DNA from: Prevotella sp.
GTDB lineage: Bacteria; Bacteroidota; Bacteroidia; Bacteroidales; Dysgonomonadaceae
Length of the DNA: 64,000 bases
NCBI GenBank assembly: GCA_031271965.1
Contig: JAISUS010000028.1
Location: 124,001 to 188,000, forward strand
Reading direction: 5' to 3'
In this document: positions 29,040 through 39,300 of the stretch, piece by piece
How positions within the stretch are numbered: the first letter of the stretch is position 1
How the letters are laid out: every line of letters begins with the position of its first letter
The notes under the pieces: generated by a model
The model's database searches: none
Seen by the model: the letters and a program-made list of their open reading frames with translations, nothing else
Told to the model about the DNA's origin: nothing
Position numbers and translations under genes: made by a program

Positions 29040-30460
29040 TTATTACCTTTATCGAAATATTGAATTAAATTATAAGTATTGGTATTTATCTGTTTCATCT
29101 GATCTAGCAAGTCTGTGTATGGATTGTAATATCGGTCTACGACCCCTTTATTAGAGTCTCTGTTTGACGGATCGGTTGTCAGATCGTCCGGATCATTATC
29201 CATATACTTGAACCAATGCCAGCCAACACAATTTTTATTTTCAATAAGTTTAAGTGTAAAGTTTTGATAAAAAAGTCCGCGATCCCGTTGTGTGTGTACC
29301 AGCCATCCTGCTCCTGTATTATTTGGTAAACCTGAATCTTCGGCTTTAGTGTACCATTCGGTAATGAGAAATGGTTTTTTTGCCCACTCGCCCCAATTAT
29401 TCATAATTTCTTCTTCCGGTTCCCATTTACGATAATGATTGATGGATACGATATCCATATATTTTCCGGCTACTTTAAATATTTCAGGATTAGTTAGTTC
29501 TTGTCTCCCTTTATCCTGGTTGAAGCGGCATCCCAGATATAGATGGTTTGGATCTGCTTTTCGTAGTGCTTCGGTAACCTTTTTCATATAAGTTTCGAAA
29601 TAGTAGGCTGTAAAAGCAGATCTATCGTCGTCTGTTATTTCTTCAATAGAGGCATTTGTGCCTTTTCTTTCATCGAACCATTTTTTTGCTGCGATATAGC
29701 CTTGTTCATTTTTTCCCAGTCTGGTTAGATGCCTGTCAAGCGCATCAAATACCCAAGGCAATTCATTGTCTGTAAAATAGCCAAGTAGATATTTGTCATC
29801 CTTGTATTGGGATATTGGTTCTATTGCTGTTATAATATATTCATCGAATTCTTTATCAAAGACCATTGCCAGATCGAACCGATAACCCTGCCATCCTGCT
29901 TCTTCATATTTACCATTATATTTTTTTAGATGGTCTCTTCTATAATTCCCCATTGGTGAAACTATTACAGTGTAAACTAAAGGTTGCTCCATTTGCCGGA
30001 CAACATCAATGTTTGTCCATGCGCCACTTCCGTTAAAACCATACTTTTTCAGCATTTTAGTTTCCGCTTTCACCCAGTTTTCTACTGTTTCATACTTTTC
30101 GTTAAAAATTTCTTTTTGTTTTTCTGATTTTCCGGGATTAAGGGCTACTACAGCCTTGTGGATATAAGGGTAACCTTCGGGATCTATAATCCACCAGCGC
30201 CCGTCAACCTTTTCTGTGCGAAAAAAACCTGTTGCATCTTTTTTCCAATCTGTCCATCCTCCATATTTCGAGATAGCAGGCTCATCTTTTTCTTTGAATG
30301 ACGCTAATTCGTCTATGGTTCTGGCCGGATACTTTTGCCAGACTGTATCTTTATTATCTTTGCGGGATTCAACATAGATTCGCTGTTGTTCTTTTTTCGT
30401 TTGACAAGAGAAAAATAATCCTGTTGCGATAAGGCATACTGCCCCGAATAAATATTTCAT
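29036..30460 (-). CDS. Agarase-like (GH50-like) TIM-barrel hydrolase lipoprotein
   Basis: This 474-residue lipoprotein (signal ending GLFFSC) has a clan GH-A layout. After GFFRTEKVDGRWWIIDPEGYPYIHKAV comes a barrel with candidate acid/base E233 in GYFTDNELPW and candidate nucleophile E368 in FLITEWYTKAEDSG. ADPNHLYLGCRFNQ near residue 305 is a block I associate with proteins annotated as beta-agarases of GH50. The family call is from pattern memory and a related GH-A family is possible. No agar-specific neighbours are present, so the substrate is open; the motif set shows only a retaining beta-hydrolase. It follows a terminator-like hairpin after the GH10 gene, suggesting lower expression than susCD. 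Confidence 0.65.
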   Translation of the reverse strand: MKYLFGAVCLIATGLFFSCQTKKEQQRIYVESRKDNKDTVWQKYPARTIDELASFKEKDEPAISKYGGWTDWKKDATGFFRTEKVDGRWWIIDPEGYPYIHKAVVALNPGKSEKQKEIFNEKYETVENWVKAETKMLKKYGFNGSGAWTNIDVVRQMEQPLVYTVIVSPMGNYRRDHLKKYNGKYEEAGWQGYRFDLAMVFDKEFDEYIITAIEPISQYKDDKYLLGYFTDNELPWVFDALDRHLTRLGKNEQGYIAAKKWFDERKGTNASIEEITDDDRSAFTAYYFETYMKKVTEALRKADPNHLYLGCRFNQDKGRQELTNPEIFKVAGKYMDIVSINHYRKWEPEEEIMNNWGEWAKKPFLITEWYTKAEDSGLPNNTGAGWLVHTQRDRGLFYQNFTLKLIENKNCVGWHWFKYMDNDPDDLTTDPSNRDSNKGVVDRYYNPYTDLLDQMKQINTNTYNLIQYFDKGNK

Positions 30461-30537
30461 AAGTCGTTTTTTGATAAAAAAATGTCTCTACATCCGTGAG
30501 AAAACGAGTGTGATTAACATATTGTGATTGAAAAAGG

Positions 30538-30570
30538 GAATTAGTCCGGCTTTAAATGCCGGACTAATTC
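30538..30570. terminator. Internal terminator/attenuator in PUL 2 after GH10
   Basis: A 13-base perfect stem (GAATTAGTCCGGC at 30538-30550, complement at 30558-30570) with loop TTTAAAT lies seven bases beyond the GH10 stop codon. On the minus strand it is followed by CCCTTTTTC. It should partly end transcription arriving from susC-susD-GH10, before the remaining four enzyme genes. Confidence 0.75.
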
Positions 30571-30576
30571 TGTATC

Positions 30577-31632
30577 TTATTTGTAAATACCCTGCAAAAT
30601 ACCGTCATAGGCCGGCTTTCTTTCAAATTTATCATTGAATGGTAAAGCCCAATCCGGATTGACGCTAAGCCAAGAGCTAGGATCGTGTACACCCCACATT
30701 GTTACTCCGAATCTTTGATTTTCGGGAATGTCCATCATGGCCTTGAAAACAGCACGATAACTTTCTTTTTGCTTGAGTGCAAGTTCTTCGGTAAACGTAA
30801 TTGATTTTTTATCCGGATTAACGGCAACATCAAATTCCGATACATGTACTTTTAGCTTTGTTACCGCAGCGGCAATTATTGCATAGCGGAGATCATTGAC
30901 CGAACGATTTATATTGGTATGCATTTGAAGGCCTATTCCATGTATAGGCACCCCTTTCCTGGCAAGACTATCCGAAATGTGATTTACTGTATATCTACGG
31001 GTATGACTGTATTCGTGTCCATAGTCATTATAGAAGAGTATAGCCTCCGGATCGGCTTCGTGTGCATATTGAAAAGCCAATTCTATGTATTCAGGCCCTA
31101 TCTTTTGTAACCAGATACAATCGCGAAGTGTGCCATTATCATTTATTATTTCGTTAACAACGTCCCATGATGCAACTTTTCCTTTATAACGTCCAACAAC
31201 ATCTTGTATATATTCTTTCATAATGGTTTTCCAATCCTCTGTCGTACCAGAAAAATTAGAAACCCAGGTTGGAGTATGTTTATACCAAATCAGGGTATGT
31301 CCATGTACGCGTATATTGTTTTCTTGAGCAAAATTTACCAAATAATCGGCATCATCAAAGTTGTACTGCTTACGGCCTATGCTTATGGTGTTCATTTTCA
31401 TTGCATTTTCAGCGGTAATACTACTCATCTCTTTAATGATAGTGTTTCTATATCCCACATTGTTCTTTAACGTATTGATATTGATTGCGGCGCCTATCGG
31501 ATATGAGGCTTGTCTCAGATTCTCTATGTTAGCTTTCGGCGGTTCTTGCGTGCTGTTGTCCGAGTTGAACTTCTCTTTGTCACAAGATGTGAGTATTATT
31601 GTAAGCGCTATATATAATAAGATATTTTTCAT
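30577..31632 (-). CDS. GH10 endo-1,4-beta-xylanase lipoprotein
   Basis: This 351-residue lipoprotein (lipobox IILTSC, Cys17) is a single GH10 catalytic domain. Family motifs are HGHTLIWYKHTPTWV near residue 105, acid/base E161 in SWDVVNEIINDNG, nucleophile E266 in KVHVSEFDVAV, and the closing GVTMWGVHDPSSWL. GH10 enzymes cleave beta-1,4-xylan backbones. Being lipid-anchored and encoded directly after SusD, it is probably the surface endo-enzyme that makes oligosaccharides for the SusCD pair, in the slot where many PULs encode a non-catalytic surface glycan-binding protein. It has no carbohydrate-binding-module insertion. The ATG at 31632 is 25 bases after the SusD stop. Confidence 0.95.
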   Translation of the reverse strand: MKNILLYIALTIILTSCDKEKFNSDNSTQEPPKANIENLRQASYPIGAAININTLKNNVGYRNTIIKEMSSITAENAMKMNTISIGRKQYNFDDADYLVNFAQENNIRVHGHTLIWYKHTPTWVSNFSGTTEDWKTIMKEYIQDVVGRYKGKVASWDVVNEIINDNGTLRDCIWLQKIGPEYIELAFQYAHEADPEAILFYNDYGHEYSHTRRYTVNHISDSLARKGVPIHGIGLQMHTNINRSVNDLRYAIIAAAVTKLKVHVSEFDVAVNPDKKSITFTEELALKQKESYRAVFKAMMDIPENQRFGVTMWGVHDPSSWLSVNPDWALPFNDKFERKPAYDGILQGIYK

Positions 31633-31656
31633 GATCTTTATTTTTTATAAATCGAA

Positions 31657-33315
31657 TTAATTATATCCCGGATTCTGCTCCATTGTTTTGCCTGTATTGG
31701 CTTCTATCACAATTTGAGGAAAAGGTAACAGCACATGATAATCCTGAATTCCGGGAACTCCGTTTCTTTCACCGGATGCAATATGATTGTACTTACGGGT
31801 ACGCTCTATAAGTTTTCCTGTACGGACAAGCGTTTCACGCCTGTTTTCTTCTGTTACCAGTTCTCTAGCCCTTTCATCAAGAATATAATCTAATGTCACC
31901 TGTTCTGCTGTTATAGGTGTTGCTCCCGAACGTTTTCTTATCTCGTTGATATAGAATGCAGCTCCGTCGGCTTCGCTATTCTTGCCTTGTAGGTGTAAAG
32001 CTTCGGCAAGGAGCAAATAAGTGTCGGCTATTCTCAAATAGGTTTGATCTGCAAACGAATATGATTCTCCGTAACGATTAGGGTCATTAAATGTCCAATC
32101 CCATTTACGGGTACTCGCCCATTTGTGGTTGTTTGTAGTCATCTTTGATTTATCCATATCGCAAACTACTGTAACTCCTTTTCTGGTTACGTATGATTTA
32201 CGAATAGCATATTCACTAAACCGGTCGTCATTATTTTCGTAGATTGAGAAAACCCATGCTGTAATGCTAGCCCGCCCGATGCCTCGTCCACCATATTCCG
32301 GTGAATAAGCAATATCTAGATTGTTATAAGCAGATACCCATGTACGGCGCATGCTATTAGAGTATCTTCCGAGTAGATTGTCTACTTCAGAATTGGGAAA
32401 AACCCATAGCGCCTCAGTATTACCCTGAGTAGGCAGGATATTGCCATCATAAAACTGATCCATAAACGGACATCCGGGTTGATTCTTATTTACACCATAA
32501 CGCTCTGTAATAAGTTTATAGTTCGGATTTAGAAGGACAGATCTAGCTTTTACTTCTGCTTGTGCAGGTTTGTTTTGCCACAAATATACTTCTGCCAGAT
32601 AATGCTGTGCAATCGCTTTTGATAATCGTGTAACATCTTTCGAATTATCAGGCAACCATTCTTCTGCAAATAATAGATCTTCTTCTATCAATGCCTGTAT
32701 TTCTTCTACAGAGTTCCTCTCCCAATCGTCACGATAATTTTCTCCTGTTATTTCTTCCACACTTTTAGGTACAGCGCCAAAAGTCATTATAAGGTGGCGA
32801 TATGCCCAAGCTCTGATCAGTTTTGCATGTGCAACGATTTCATTTTTATTGGCTTCGTCTTTTTCAGGAGTGCCTCCCATCCAGTTTACAGATGGATTCT
32901 GTGCTCTTGAAATTATAAGGTTGGCCGAATTTATAGCTCTATATAAGATAAGGAATATTCCCGGCCTACCACTCGGATCGGTAACATCTCCATTGAGGAA
33001 TTGCATTGTGGATGTAAGATCCGCTTTTGTATATTGGTTTAATCCTCTGGTCCATGATAATTCCGTATTTGCCCAGCCTATGTCTGTACCTATTTTCCAA
33101 ATCACACCTAATTCAGCCGATTGTATCGGTTCACGGCGCTCATGGCGAGGGAAGTGAAGTAAAGCATATTTTGCCGAAAGAAAACCATTATAGTCATTAA
33201 ACAGGTTGTCTGCATATGTTTCATCCTTAGCATTCTCGTTAAGGAAGCTATCGCTACAGCTATTCGATAGAAGGCTTACTGTAGCAAGTATTGTTATATA
33301 TATTATCTTTTTCAT
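31657..33315 (-). CDS. SusD/RagB-family glycan-binding lipoprotein of PUL 2
   Basis: This 552-residue protein has a lipobox (LLSNSC, Cys20), then the SusD start SDSFLNENAKDETYADNLFND. SusD helical motifs follow: AHAKLIRAWAYRHLIMTFGAVP near residue 165, RIADTYLLLAEALHLQGK near residue 430, and INEIRKRSGATPITAEQ with ILDERARELVTEENRRETLVRTG. It ends with the typical TMEQNPGYN. It captures oligosaccharides for the SusC encoded 18 bases upstream. The neighbouring GH10 suggests a xylan-derived ligand, which is inference. Sequence similarity to the first SusD is limited to family motifs. Confidence 0.95.
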   Translation of the reverse strand: MKKIIYITILATVSLLSNSCSDSFLNENAKDETYADNLFNDYNGFLSAKYALLHFPRHERREPIQSAELGVIWKIGTDIGWANTELSWTRGLNQYTKADLTSTMQFLNGDVTDPSGRPGIFLILYRAINSANLIISRAQNPSVNWMGGTPEKDEANKNEIVAHAKLIRAWAYRHLIMTFGAVPKSVEEITGENYRDDWERNSVEEIQALIEEDLLFAEEWLPDNSKDVTRLSKAIAQHYLAEVYLWQNKPAQAEVKARSVLLNPNYKLITERYGVNKNQPGCPFMDQFYDGNILPTQGNTEALWVFPNSEVDNLLGRYSNSMRRTWVSAYNNLDIAYSPEYGGRGIGRASITAWVFSIYENNDDRFSEYAIRKSYVTRKGVTVVCDMDKSKMTTNNHKWASTRKWDWTFNDPNRYGESYSFADQTYLRIADTYLLLAEALHLQGKNSEADGAAFYINEIRKRSGATPITAEQVTLDYILDERARELVTEENRRETLVRTGKLIERTRKYNHIASGERNGVPGIQDYHVLLPFPQIVIEANTGKTMEQNPGYN

Positions 33316-33332
33316 TGTTCTTTTTTTATGGA

Positions 33333-36260
33333 TTAAAGTCCTAATCTAAAGCCGAATGTATATGTTCTGGTTTGAGGTACTCCATAGTCTGAGTCAAATT
33401 CCGGATCAAGACCTATATAGTCCGTTAAAGTGAATACATTTTTTACGTTTCCGAATAATTCAAGTTTGGATATTCCCAACTTGGTTGTTACTGATTTAGG
33501 AAGGGAATAACCAAGTGAGATATCGCTCAGGCGTATATACGAAGCATCATTTGTTTTTCCAAAATAATTCAATCCATATGGATTTGAATCATCCCTATTT
33601 GCCGGATATGTGTTAATCTTATTTTCAGGTGTCCACCATTCACGTTGGCGTATATTCGATTTTCCGTCAAAATAAGTATTCATATATTCTGTATAGCGAG
33701 TAACCCCATGTGCAGCATTAAAAAAGAAACTGAATGAAAAGTCTTTGTATATTAGGGTATTCATCAGACCTATTCTATAATCAGGATCTTTACGCCCGAT
33801 TATATGCATATCGTCTGCCGTGATTTTGCCATCACCATTGTAGTCTTTTATTTTTACATCTCCCGGACGAGCTTCCGGCATATGAGAATTGAGTATATCG
33901 TCGGTTTCTTGCCAGATACGGTCAAATTCATAAGAATAGATAATGTTGATAGGTTGACCAATAAACCATCTGCTGGCAACATTGTCGATAGCCTTACCAT
34001 GTTCATCGAATAGACCAACATTAACTATTTCATTTTTGCTGTGCGAAATATTGAAGTCGGTACGCCAAGTGAAATCTTTAGTTTTGACGTTTAATGCAGA
34101 TATTGAAAGCTCAAGCCCTTTACTTTTGGTTTTACCTATATTCTGGCGAATGGAATTAACTCCGTTTATCTGAGGTATTTTTTTGTATAACAGTAGATCG
34201 AATGTATTGGCGAAGAACGCATCGAATGAACCGGATATGCGTCCTTTCAGAAATGAATAGTCCCATCCTATATTGAACTGACGGGTAGTCTCCCAGCTCA
34301 GAGTCGGATCTGAAAGCTTGTTCGGATAGAATCCTACAAGGGGATTCCCGTCATTGTCTAAGTAATACTCGTTAGACATCGTTGGCATGGTTTCGTAAGG
34401 GCTGATGGCTTGATTCCCATTTTCACCATAAGAAAGGCGCAATTTAGATCGGTCTAGCCATTCTAACGATTTCATGAACGACTCACGCTCCATATTCCAT
34501 CCAAGTGCAACAGACGGGAATGTCCCATACTTGTTATTAGCTCCAAATGAAGAGAATCCATCGCGGCGAAGGGAGAATGTGAATAAATATTTACTATCGT
34601 AGTTGTAGTTTACTCTAAATAGTTGGGACAATGCCGATTCTTTATTGTATGTATCGCTAGGATTAAGTGTTGTAGCCAGCTTAAACTGGTAATAGGTCAT
34701 ATAATCTCCTATAAATCCTACACCTGTATTATCGTGATATTTTGTAACATATTCTCTGGCTGTATATACTCCGGTCAGGTCAACGCCATGTGCTCCGAAT
34801 TGATGATTGTAATTTAGGATATTTTCTATAGACCAATCCTGCTTATACTGATTATTTACAGCGGCAACACCTTTTTTACTCTGGCCTTCGAGTGTTGCTG
34901 TAGAGGATTTGTAAGATTCGATCAGGCGCGAACGGAAATTGTATCCGGCTATAGTTTTAAATGATAATCCTTTGAGGAAAGGAAAATCTACCTGTAGGTA
35001 ATTGATTGTATTTACACTGCGGGCAACATCTTCTTTTTGTATATTAAGCCCTTCCAAAGGATTGGTAACGCTCATATCGTCTGTATTAGGCTGAAGGCTA
35101 ATATTGCCGTCCGCATCGTAAGGAGTAGTTAGCGGGTTCATTTTCATTGCATTGCTTATGTTGGCTTTTTCTCCCGGACGGTCGTGATATCCTAGAATAG
35201 TATTGGTTCCATACTTTAACCATGAGTTTATCTGAGTATCCAGGTTTAAGCGTAAAGTATAGCGGTTAAATTCGTCATTTTTTGCAACACCTTTGATCTG
35301 AGATACGTTTCCTGAAACATAATATCTCATTTTTTCACTGCCTCCCGAAATAGCAAGATTGTACTCTTGGCTAAATCCGGTTTGCATGGTATGATCGAGC
35401 CAATCGGTATCAATTCCTTTTTCAAATTGTTCTGTTTCGAATGAACTTACACCAGTCCTGGATTTTTTAAAGTTGTAAAACTGTGTTGCGTTCATCATAT
35501 CGGGACGGTCAATTATATTTGTTATTCCGAATGTAGAATTGAAAGAGATATCAGTCTTTCCGGCTGCTCCTCTTTTTGTGGTTATTAATAATACTCCGCC
35601 GGCTGCACGTGCTCCGTATATGGCCGCAGAAGATGCGTCTTTCAATACTTCGATGGACTCTATATCATTAGGGCTTATCTCTGATAAAAAACCTTCATAT
35701 TGGATTCCGTCTAATACGATAAGTGGACCGCTATCTGCATTGATAGAGTTCTGAGACCTCACTCTTATTTTTGTACTACCCTCGGCACTTGTCCCTGTAT
35801 TGGTGATATTCAATCCCGGCATTTTTCCCTGAAGGGACTGTACTATGTTGGCATTAGGCATATTGGCCAGATCTGCCGGCTTCACCGACATAACCGATCC
35901 TGTTACATCTCTTCGTTTTTGTACGCCGTAACCAACAACGACAACTTCATCCAACACTTTGCTGTCTTCTTTCAATACGATATTAATAACTCTGTTTGTT
36001 CCGACAACAATTGTTTGGGGTACAAACCCGAGGTATGAAAATGATATTGAGGAGGAAGCCGGAATCTCGAGTGTGTATTTTCCGTTAATATCCGTTATTG
36101 TTCCAATATTTTGTCCGGTGGCAGTAACTGTAACCCCAATTAAAGGCTCACCTTGTTCATCTGTTACAGTTCCGGAAATTGGAATTTTGTTTGTTTGTCC
36201 ATTAATCACAATAGATGTAATTAATAGCAAAAAGAGCAGAAATAGATTTTTCTTTTGCAT
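33333..36260 (-). CDS. SusC/RagA-family TonB-dependent transporter of PUL 2
   Basis: This 975-residue outer-membrane transporter has a signal peptide ending IVINGQ, a CarboxypepD-regulatory-like domain (ISGTVTDEQGEPLIGVTVTATG), and the SusC motif VLDEVVVVGYGVQKRRDVTGSV near residue 105. The plug segment is IESIEVLKDASSAAIYGARAAGGVLLITTKRG near residue 200, and the barrel ends TRTYTFGFRLGL. A calcium-loop-like DYNGDGKITADD lies near residue 815, common in SusC barrels. It forms the import complex with the SusD downstream. An exact TAnnTTTG -7 element is found 33-40 bases upstream of the ATG. Confidence 0.96.
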   Translation of the reverse strand: MQKKNLFLLFLLLITSIVINGQTNKIPISGTVTDEQGEPLIGVTVTATGQNIGTITDINGKYTLEIPASSSISFSYLGFVPQTIVVGTNRVINIVLKEDSKVLDEVVVVGYGVQKRRDVTGSVMSVKPADLANMPNANIVQSLQGKMPGLNITNTGTSAEGSTKIRVRSQNSINADSGPLIVLDGIQYEGFLSEISPNDIESIEVLKDASSAAIYGARAAGGVLLITTKRGAAGKTDISFNSTFGITNIIDRPDMMNATQFYNFKKSRTGVSSFETEQFEKGIDTDWLDHTMQTGFSQEYNLAISGGSEKMRYYVSGNVSQIKGVAKNDEFNRYTLRLNLDTQINSWLKYGTNTILGYHDRPGEKANISNAMKMNPLTTPYDADGNISLQPNTDDMSVTNPLEGLNIQKEDVARSVNTINYLQVDFPFLKGLSFKTIAGYNFRSRLIESYKSSTATLEGQSKKGVAAVNNQYKQDWSIENILNYNHQFGAHGVDLTGVYTAREYVTKYHDNTGVGFIGDYMTYYQFKLATTLNPSDTYNKESALSQLFRVNYNYDSKYLFTFSLRRDGFSSFGANNKYGTFPSVALGWNMERESFMKSLEWLDRSKLRLSYGENGNQAISPYETMPTMSNEYYLDNDGNPLVGFYPNKLSDPTLSWETTRQFNIGWDYSFLKGRISGSFDAFFANTFDLLLYKKIPQINGVNSIRQNIGKTKSKGLELSISALNVKTKDFTWRTDFNISHSKNEIVNVGLFDEHGKAIDNVASRWFIGQPINIIYSYEFDRIWQETDDILNSHMPEARPGDVKIKDYNGDGKITADDMHIIGRKDPDYRIGLMNTLIYKDFSFSFFFNAAHGVTRYTEYMNTYFDGKSNIRQREWWTPENKINTYPANRDDSNPYGLNYFGKTNDASYIRLSDISLGYSLPKSVTTKLGISKLELFGNVKNVFTLTDYIGLDPEFDSDYGVPQTRTYTFGFRLGL

Positions 36261-36289
36261 GACAATATTAGATTTAAATTAATTAGCAT

Positions 36290-36317
36290 GAGCAAAGCTA
36301 TCTATGATTGCTTGCTC
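36290..36317 (-). promoter_or_regulatory. Putative SusC promoter of PUL 2 with overlapping inverted repeat
   Basis: On the minus strand 36300-36293 reads TAGCTTTG, an exact TAnnTTTG -7 element. A start near 36286 would give a leader of about 26 bases to the ATG at 36260. An inverted repeat with arms GAGCAA (36290-36295) and TTGCTC (36312-36317) spans the element and could bind a dimeric regulator, for example the HTCS AraC domain. Function is inferred from position. Confidence 0.5.
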
Positions 36318-36391
36318 ACACTTATAATCTTATCCTTTATACTTATAAAATAGTACAATTGATAGATTATCAAGTATTTATTAAGTTTGTT

Positions 36392-39300
36392 TTATGGGAT
36401 GTTTTCTTCGATAAATTGTTTGGGCGACTTGCCGTATATCTTTTTAAAGCTTGTACTAAAATAGGCAGGTTCATCAAATCCTACCATTAGAGCAACTTCA
36501 TTTATAGTATATTTTTTCTCTTTGAAGTAAGATATCGCTTCGTTCATCCTTACTATTTTAATAAAGTCATTCGGTGTATATCCTGTAATTGAATTAAATT
36601 TTGTGTAGAGCAGGGTACGGCTTAATCCCATTTCTTTTGAGAAGGCGGCAATGGAAAAATGAGTATTTGATATGTTTGTTTTGACAATAGAAGTCGCTTT
36701 TTCTATAAAATAACTATTATGTTCGTTTTCATTGATTCGATCAGATATTTGTATCTTCTCTTTATCTATACCCAAGAATTTTTGGCGTAGTATTTTTCTG
36801 TTTTGAATTATATTATTTATTTTCAAACGTAGATATTTTATATCAAATGGTTTTTCAATATAATCGTCTACTCCCAGATTGAACCCTTCTGTGACGTTTA
36901 TTTTGTCGTTTACCACTGTCAATAATATAATGGGGATGTGAGAGGTTTCAAATGTAGTTTTTATTTTCTTACATAGCTCGAATCCGTCCATTTCAGGCAT
37001 CTGCAAATCTGAAATTACTATATCCGGGTTGATTTTGAGGATATTATCCCAAGCATCAGCTCCGTTTTCGGCTGTATAAACACTATAATATGACGATAAT
37101 GATAGTTTTATATAGGATCGCAGGTCATTATTATCTTCTACTATAAGTATTTTAAGCCTTAGATTTTCTGCGTCATAGCAGTTGTCAGATACTTCATTCT
37201 CGTCAAAGATTGGAATGTTTTGATCGTCGAGTAGAATATTATTCTGATAAATCTTATTGCCTCGCTTGAATTGGATATAAAATTCCGAACCTTTATTTTC
37301 CGTGCTATTTACTCCTATATCTCCTTTATGTTCCGTTACATATTTTTGCACTAGAAGAAGCCCTAGTCCCGAGCCTGATACTTGCGAATTAATAGCATTA
37401 CCCGCTCTATAGAACCGCTTAAATAGATTCTTCTGGTCCTGTTTCGATATGCCTATGCCATTGTCTATTACCGTTATTTTCCACAGATTATTTTCAGTCG
37501 ATAACTTAACTTTAATCTTTCCTCCATCTTGAGTATACTTTATTGCATTGGAAACAAGGTTGTCCAATATCTTATCTATTTTCTCTATATCAAACCATTC
37601 TTCGACAGCTTCATCTGGTAATAATAGATCAATCGATATATGCTTCTTTTGTGCTGATGATTTCCAGTATGTTAGTTTTTCATTTAAATATTCCTTCACA
37701 TCCCTTCTTTTGATAACCAATCTATTTTGGGATTCGTATGCTTTTTGAAAATCCAGAAGTTGCGAGAACATATTATTTAACTTGCTTAGATTGTTAGTCA
37801 CCAGATTTAATAAATAATCTGTATTAGGGGAGGAGGGGAGTTGTTCTTTCAATTCGTATATCGGTCCACTGATAAGGGTTAATGGTGTACGAATATCGTG
37901 AGCTGTATTGATGAAAAATTTAATCTTTTCTTGAGATTGCTTTTTCTTTAATTGCTGTTCGGCATACTTATATATAAAATACGCGATTATTAGTATAAAA
38001 AGAAGGAATATGGTACGTGCCCATACAGTATTCCAAAAAGGAGGTGAAACCTCTATAGATACAGATCTTTCATCAAGAATATTGTTATTATTGTCAAGAT
38101 ATCTAACCTTAAATATATAATTGCCGGCAGCTATATTCGTGTAGTTTGCTATATGCTCACTCGTAGGGCCTATCCAGTCCTGATCCATATTCTTCAGCAT
38201 CCACATGTATCTGCGCGTCTTACTCTTGGAATAATCTATTGCTACAAAATTTACAGAGAACGAGTGCTGTTTATAATTCAACTTTATTGTTTGGGTTTCG
38301 TCTAATGACTTTTTAAGTGGCGAATTTTTATCATTTGGTAATACCACTTTGTTGAATAGAGAGAAGCTCTCTAAAAAAAGTTGAGCTTTTCCTTTTCCTT
38401 TTTTTATGTTATCCGGATTAAAGTATGTAATACCTTCGTATGAACCAAAATATATGTCTCCACTTTGTGTTTTTACCTTTGATAATTGTCGGAACTGATT
38501 GTCTGACAATCCGTCTGTTATAGAAAAATTAGTAATACCCTGAGTTTCTATATTAAAGCATCCGATTCCGTTTTCACTGCTAAACCATAGATTCTTTTTA
38601 TTGTCTATCTCCATTGCATAAATAATATCGGATGGTAATCCTTCTTTCTGGGTGAAGCTTTGGATCGTTCCTGAAATTATGTTACATCTGTTGAGTCCGT
38701 TACCGTAAGATCCTAACCATAGTATTGAGTCCGACTCCAGAAACATATCGCTGATATATTTACTTTTCAGGTTTTTGTTAAAAGGTGCCCCTGTATATTT
38801 TAGTGAATTTATATTTATCTGAAAAACACCCAGTTCGGAAGAAACGAATATTGTGTTTACATCTTTTTGTATAATGTGATTTACTTGGCCTATAGGTATT
38901 TGTGTGAATCTATTTTGGCGTTTGTCAAATTTTGTCAGATCACCTCTTCTTCCTCCAAACCAGATGTTACCTTGTATATCTTCATATATAGCATAGACAA
39001 AGTCTGTACCAATACTATTATTGGTAGTTCTTACGTAATTACTTATTATACTCCCGTCTTTTCTGAGTTTATATACTCCAGAAGAGTATGTCCCTACCCA
39101 AATATTCTGTTGAGAATCTTCGTAAAGGGTAAGTATATTTTTTGACTCAAGAAACCTTGTCCATTTGTTTTGTTTCTTATTCCATAAACAAAGATCGTTG
39201 TTAGTAGCAAACCAGAGATTCCCACTTGAATCCTCTAATATATCACAGATAACATTCCGGCTTAGATGGTTTTCATTTCCTTTTTCATATTTTATGGTTT

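Noticed and set aside
29036-30460. Agar as the substrate of PUL 2
   Set aside because: Only one agarase-like protein is present, with no other agar genes and with a xylanase encoded nearby.
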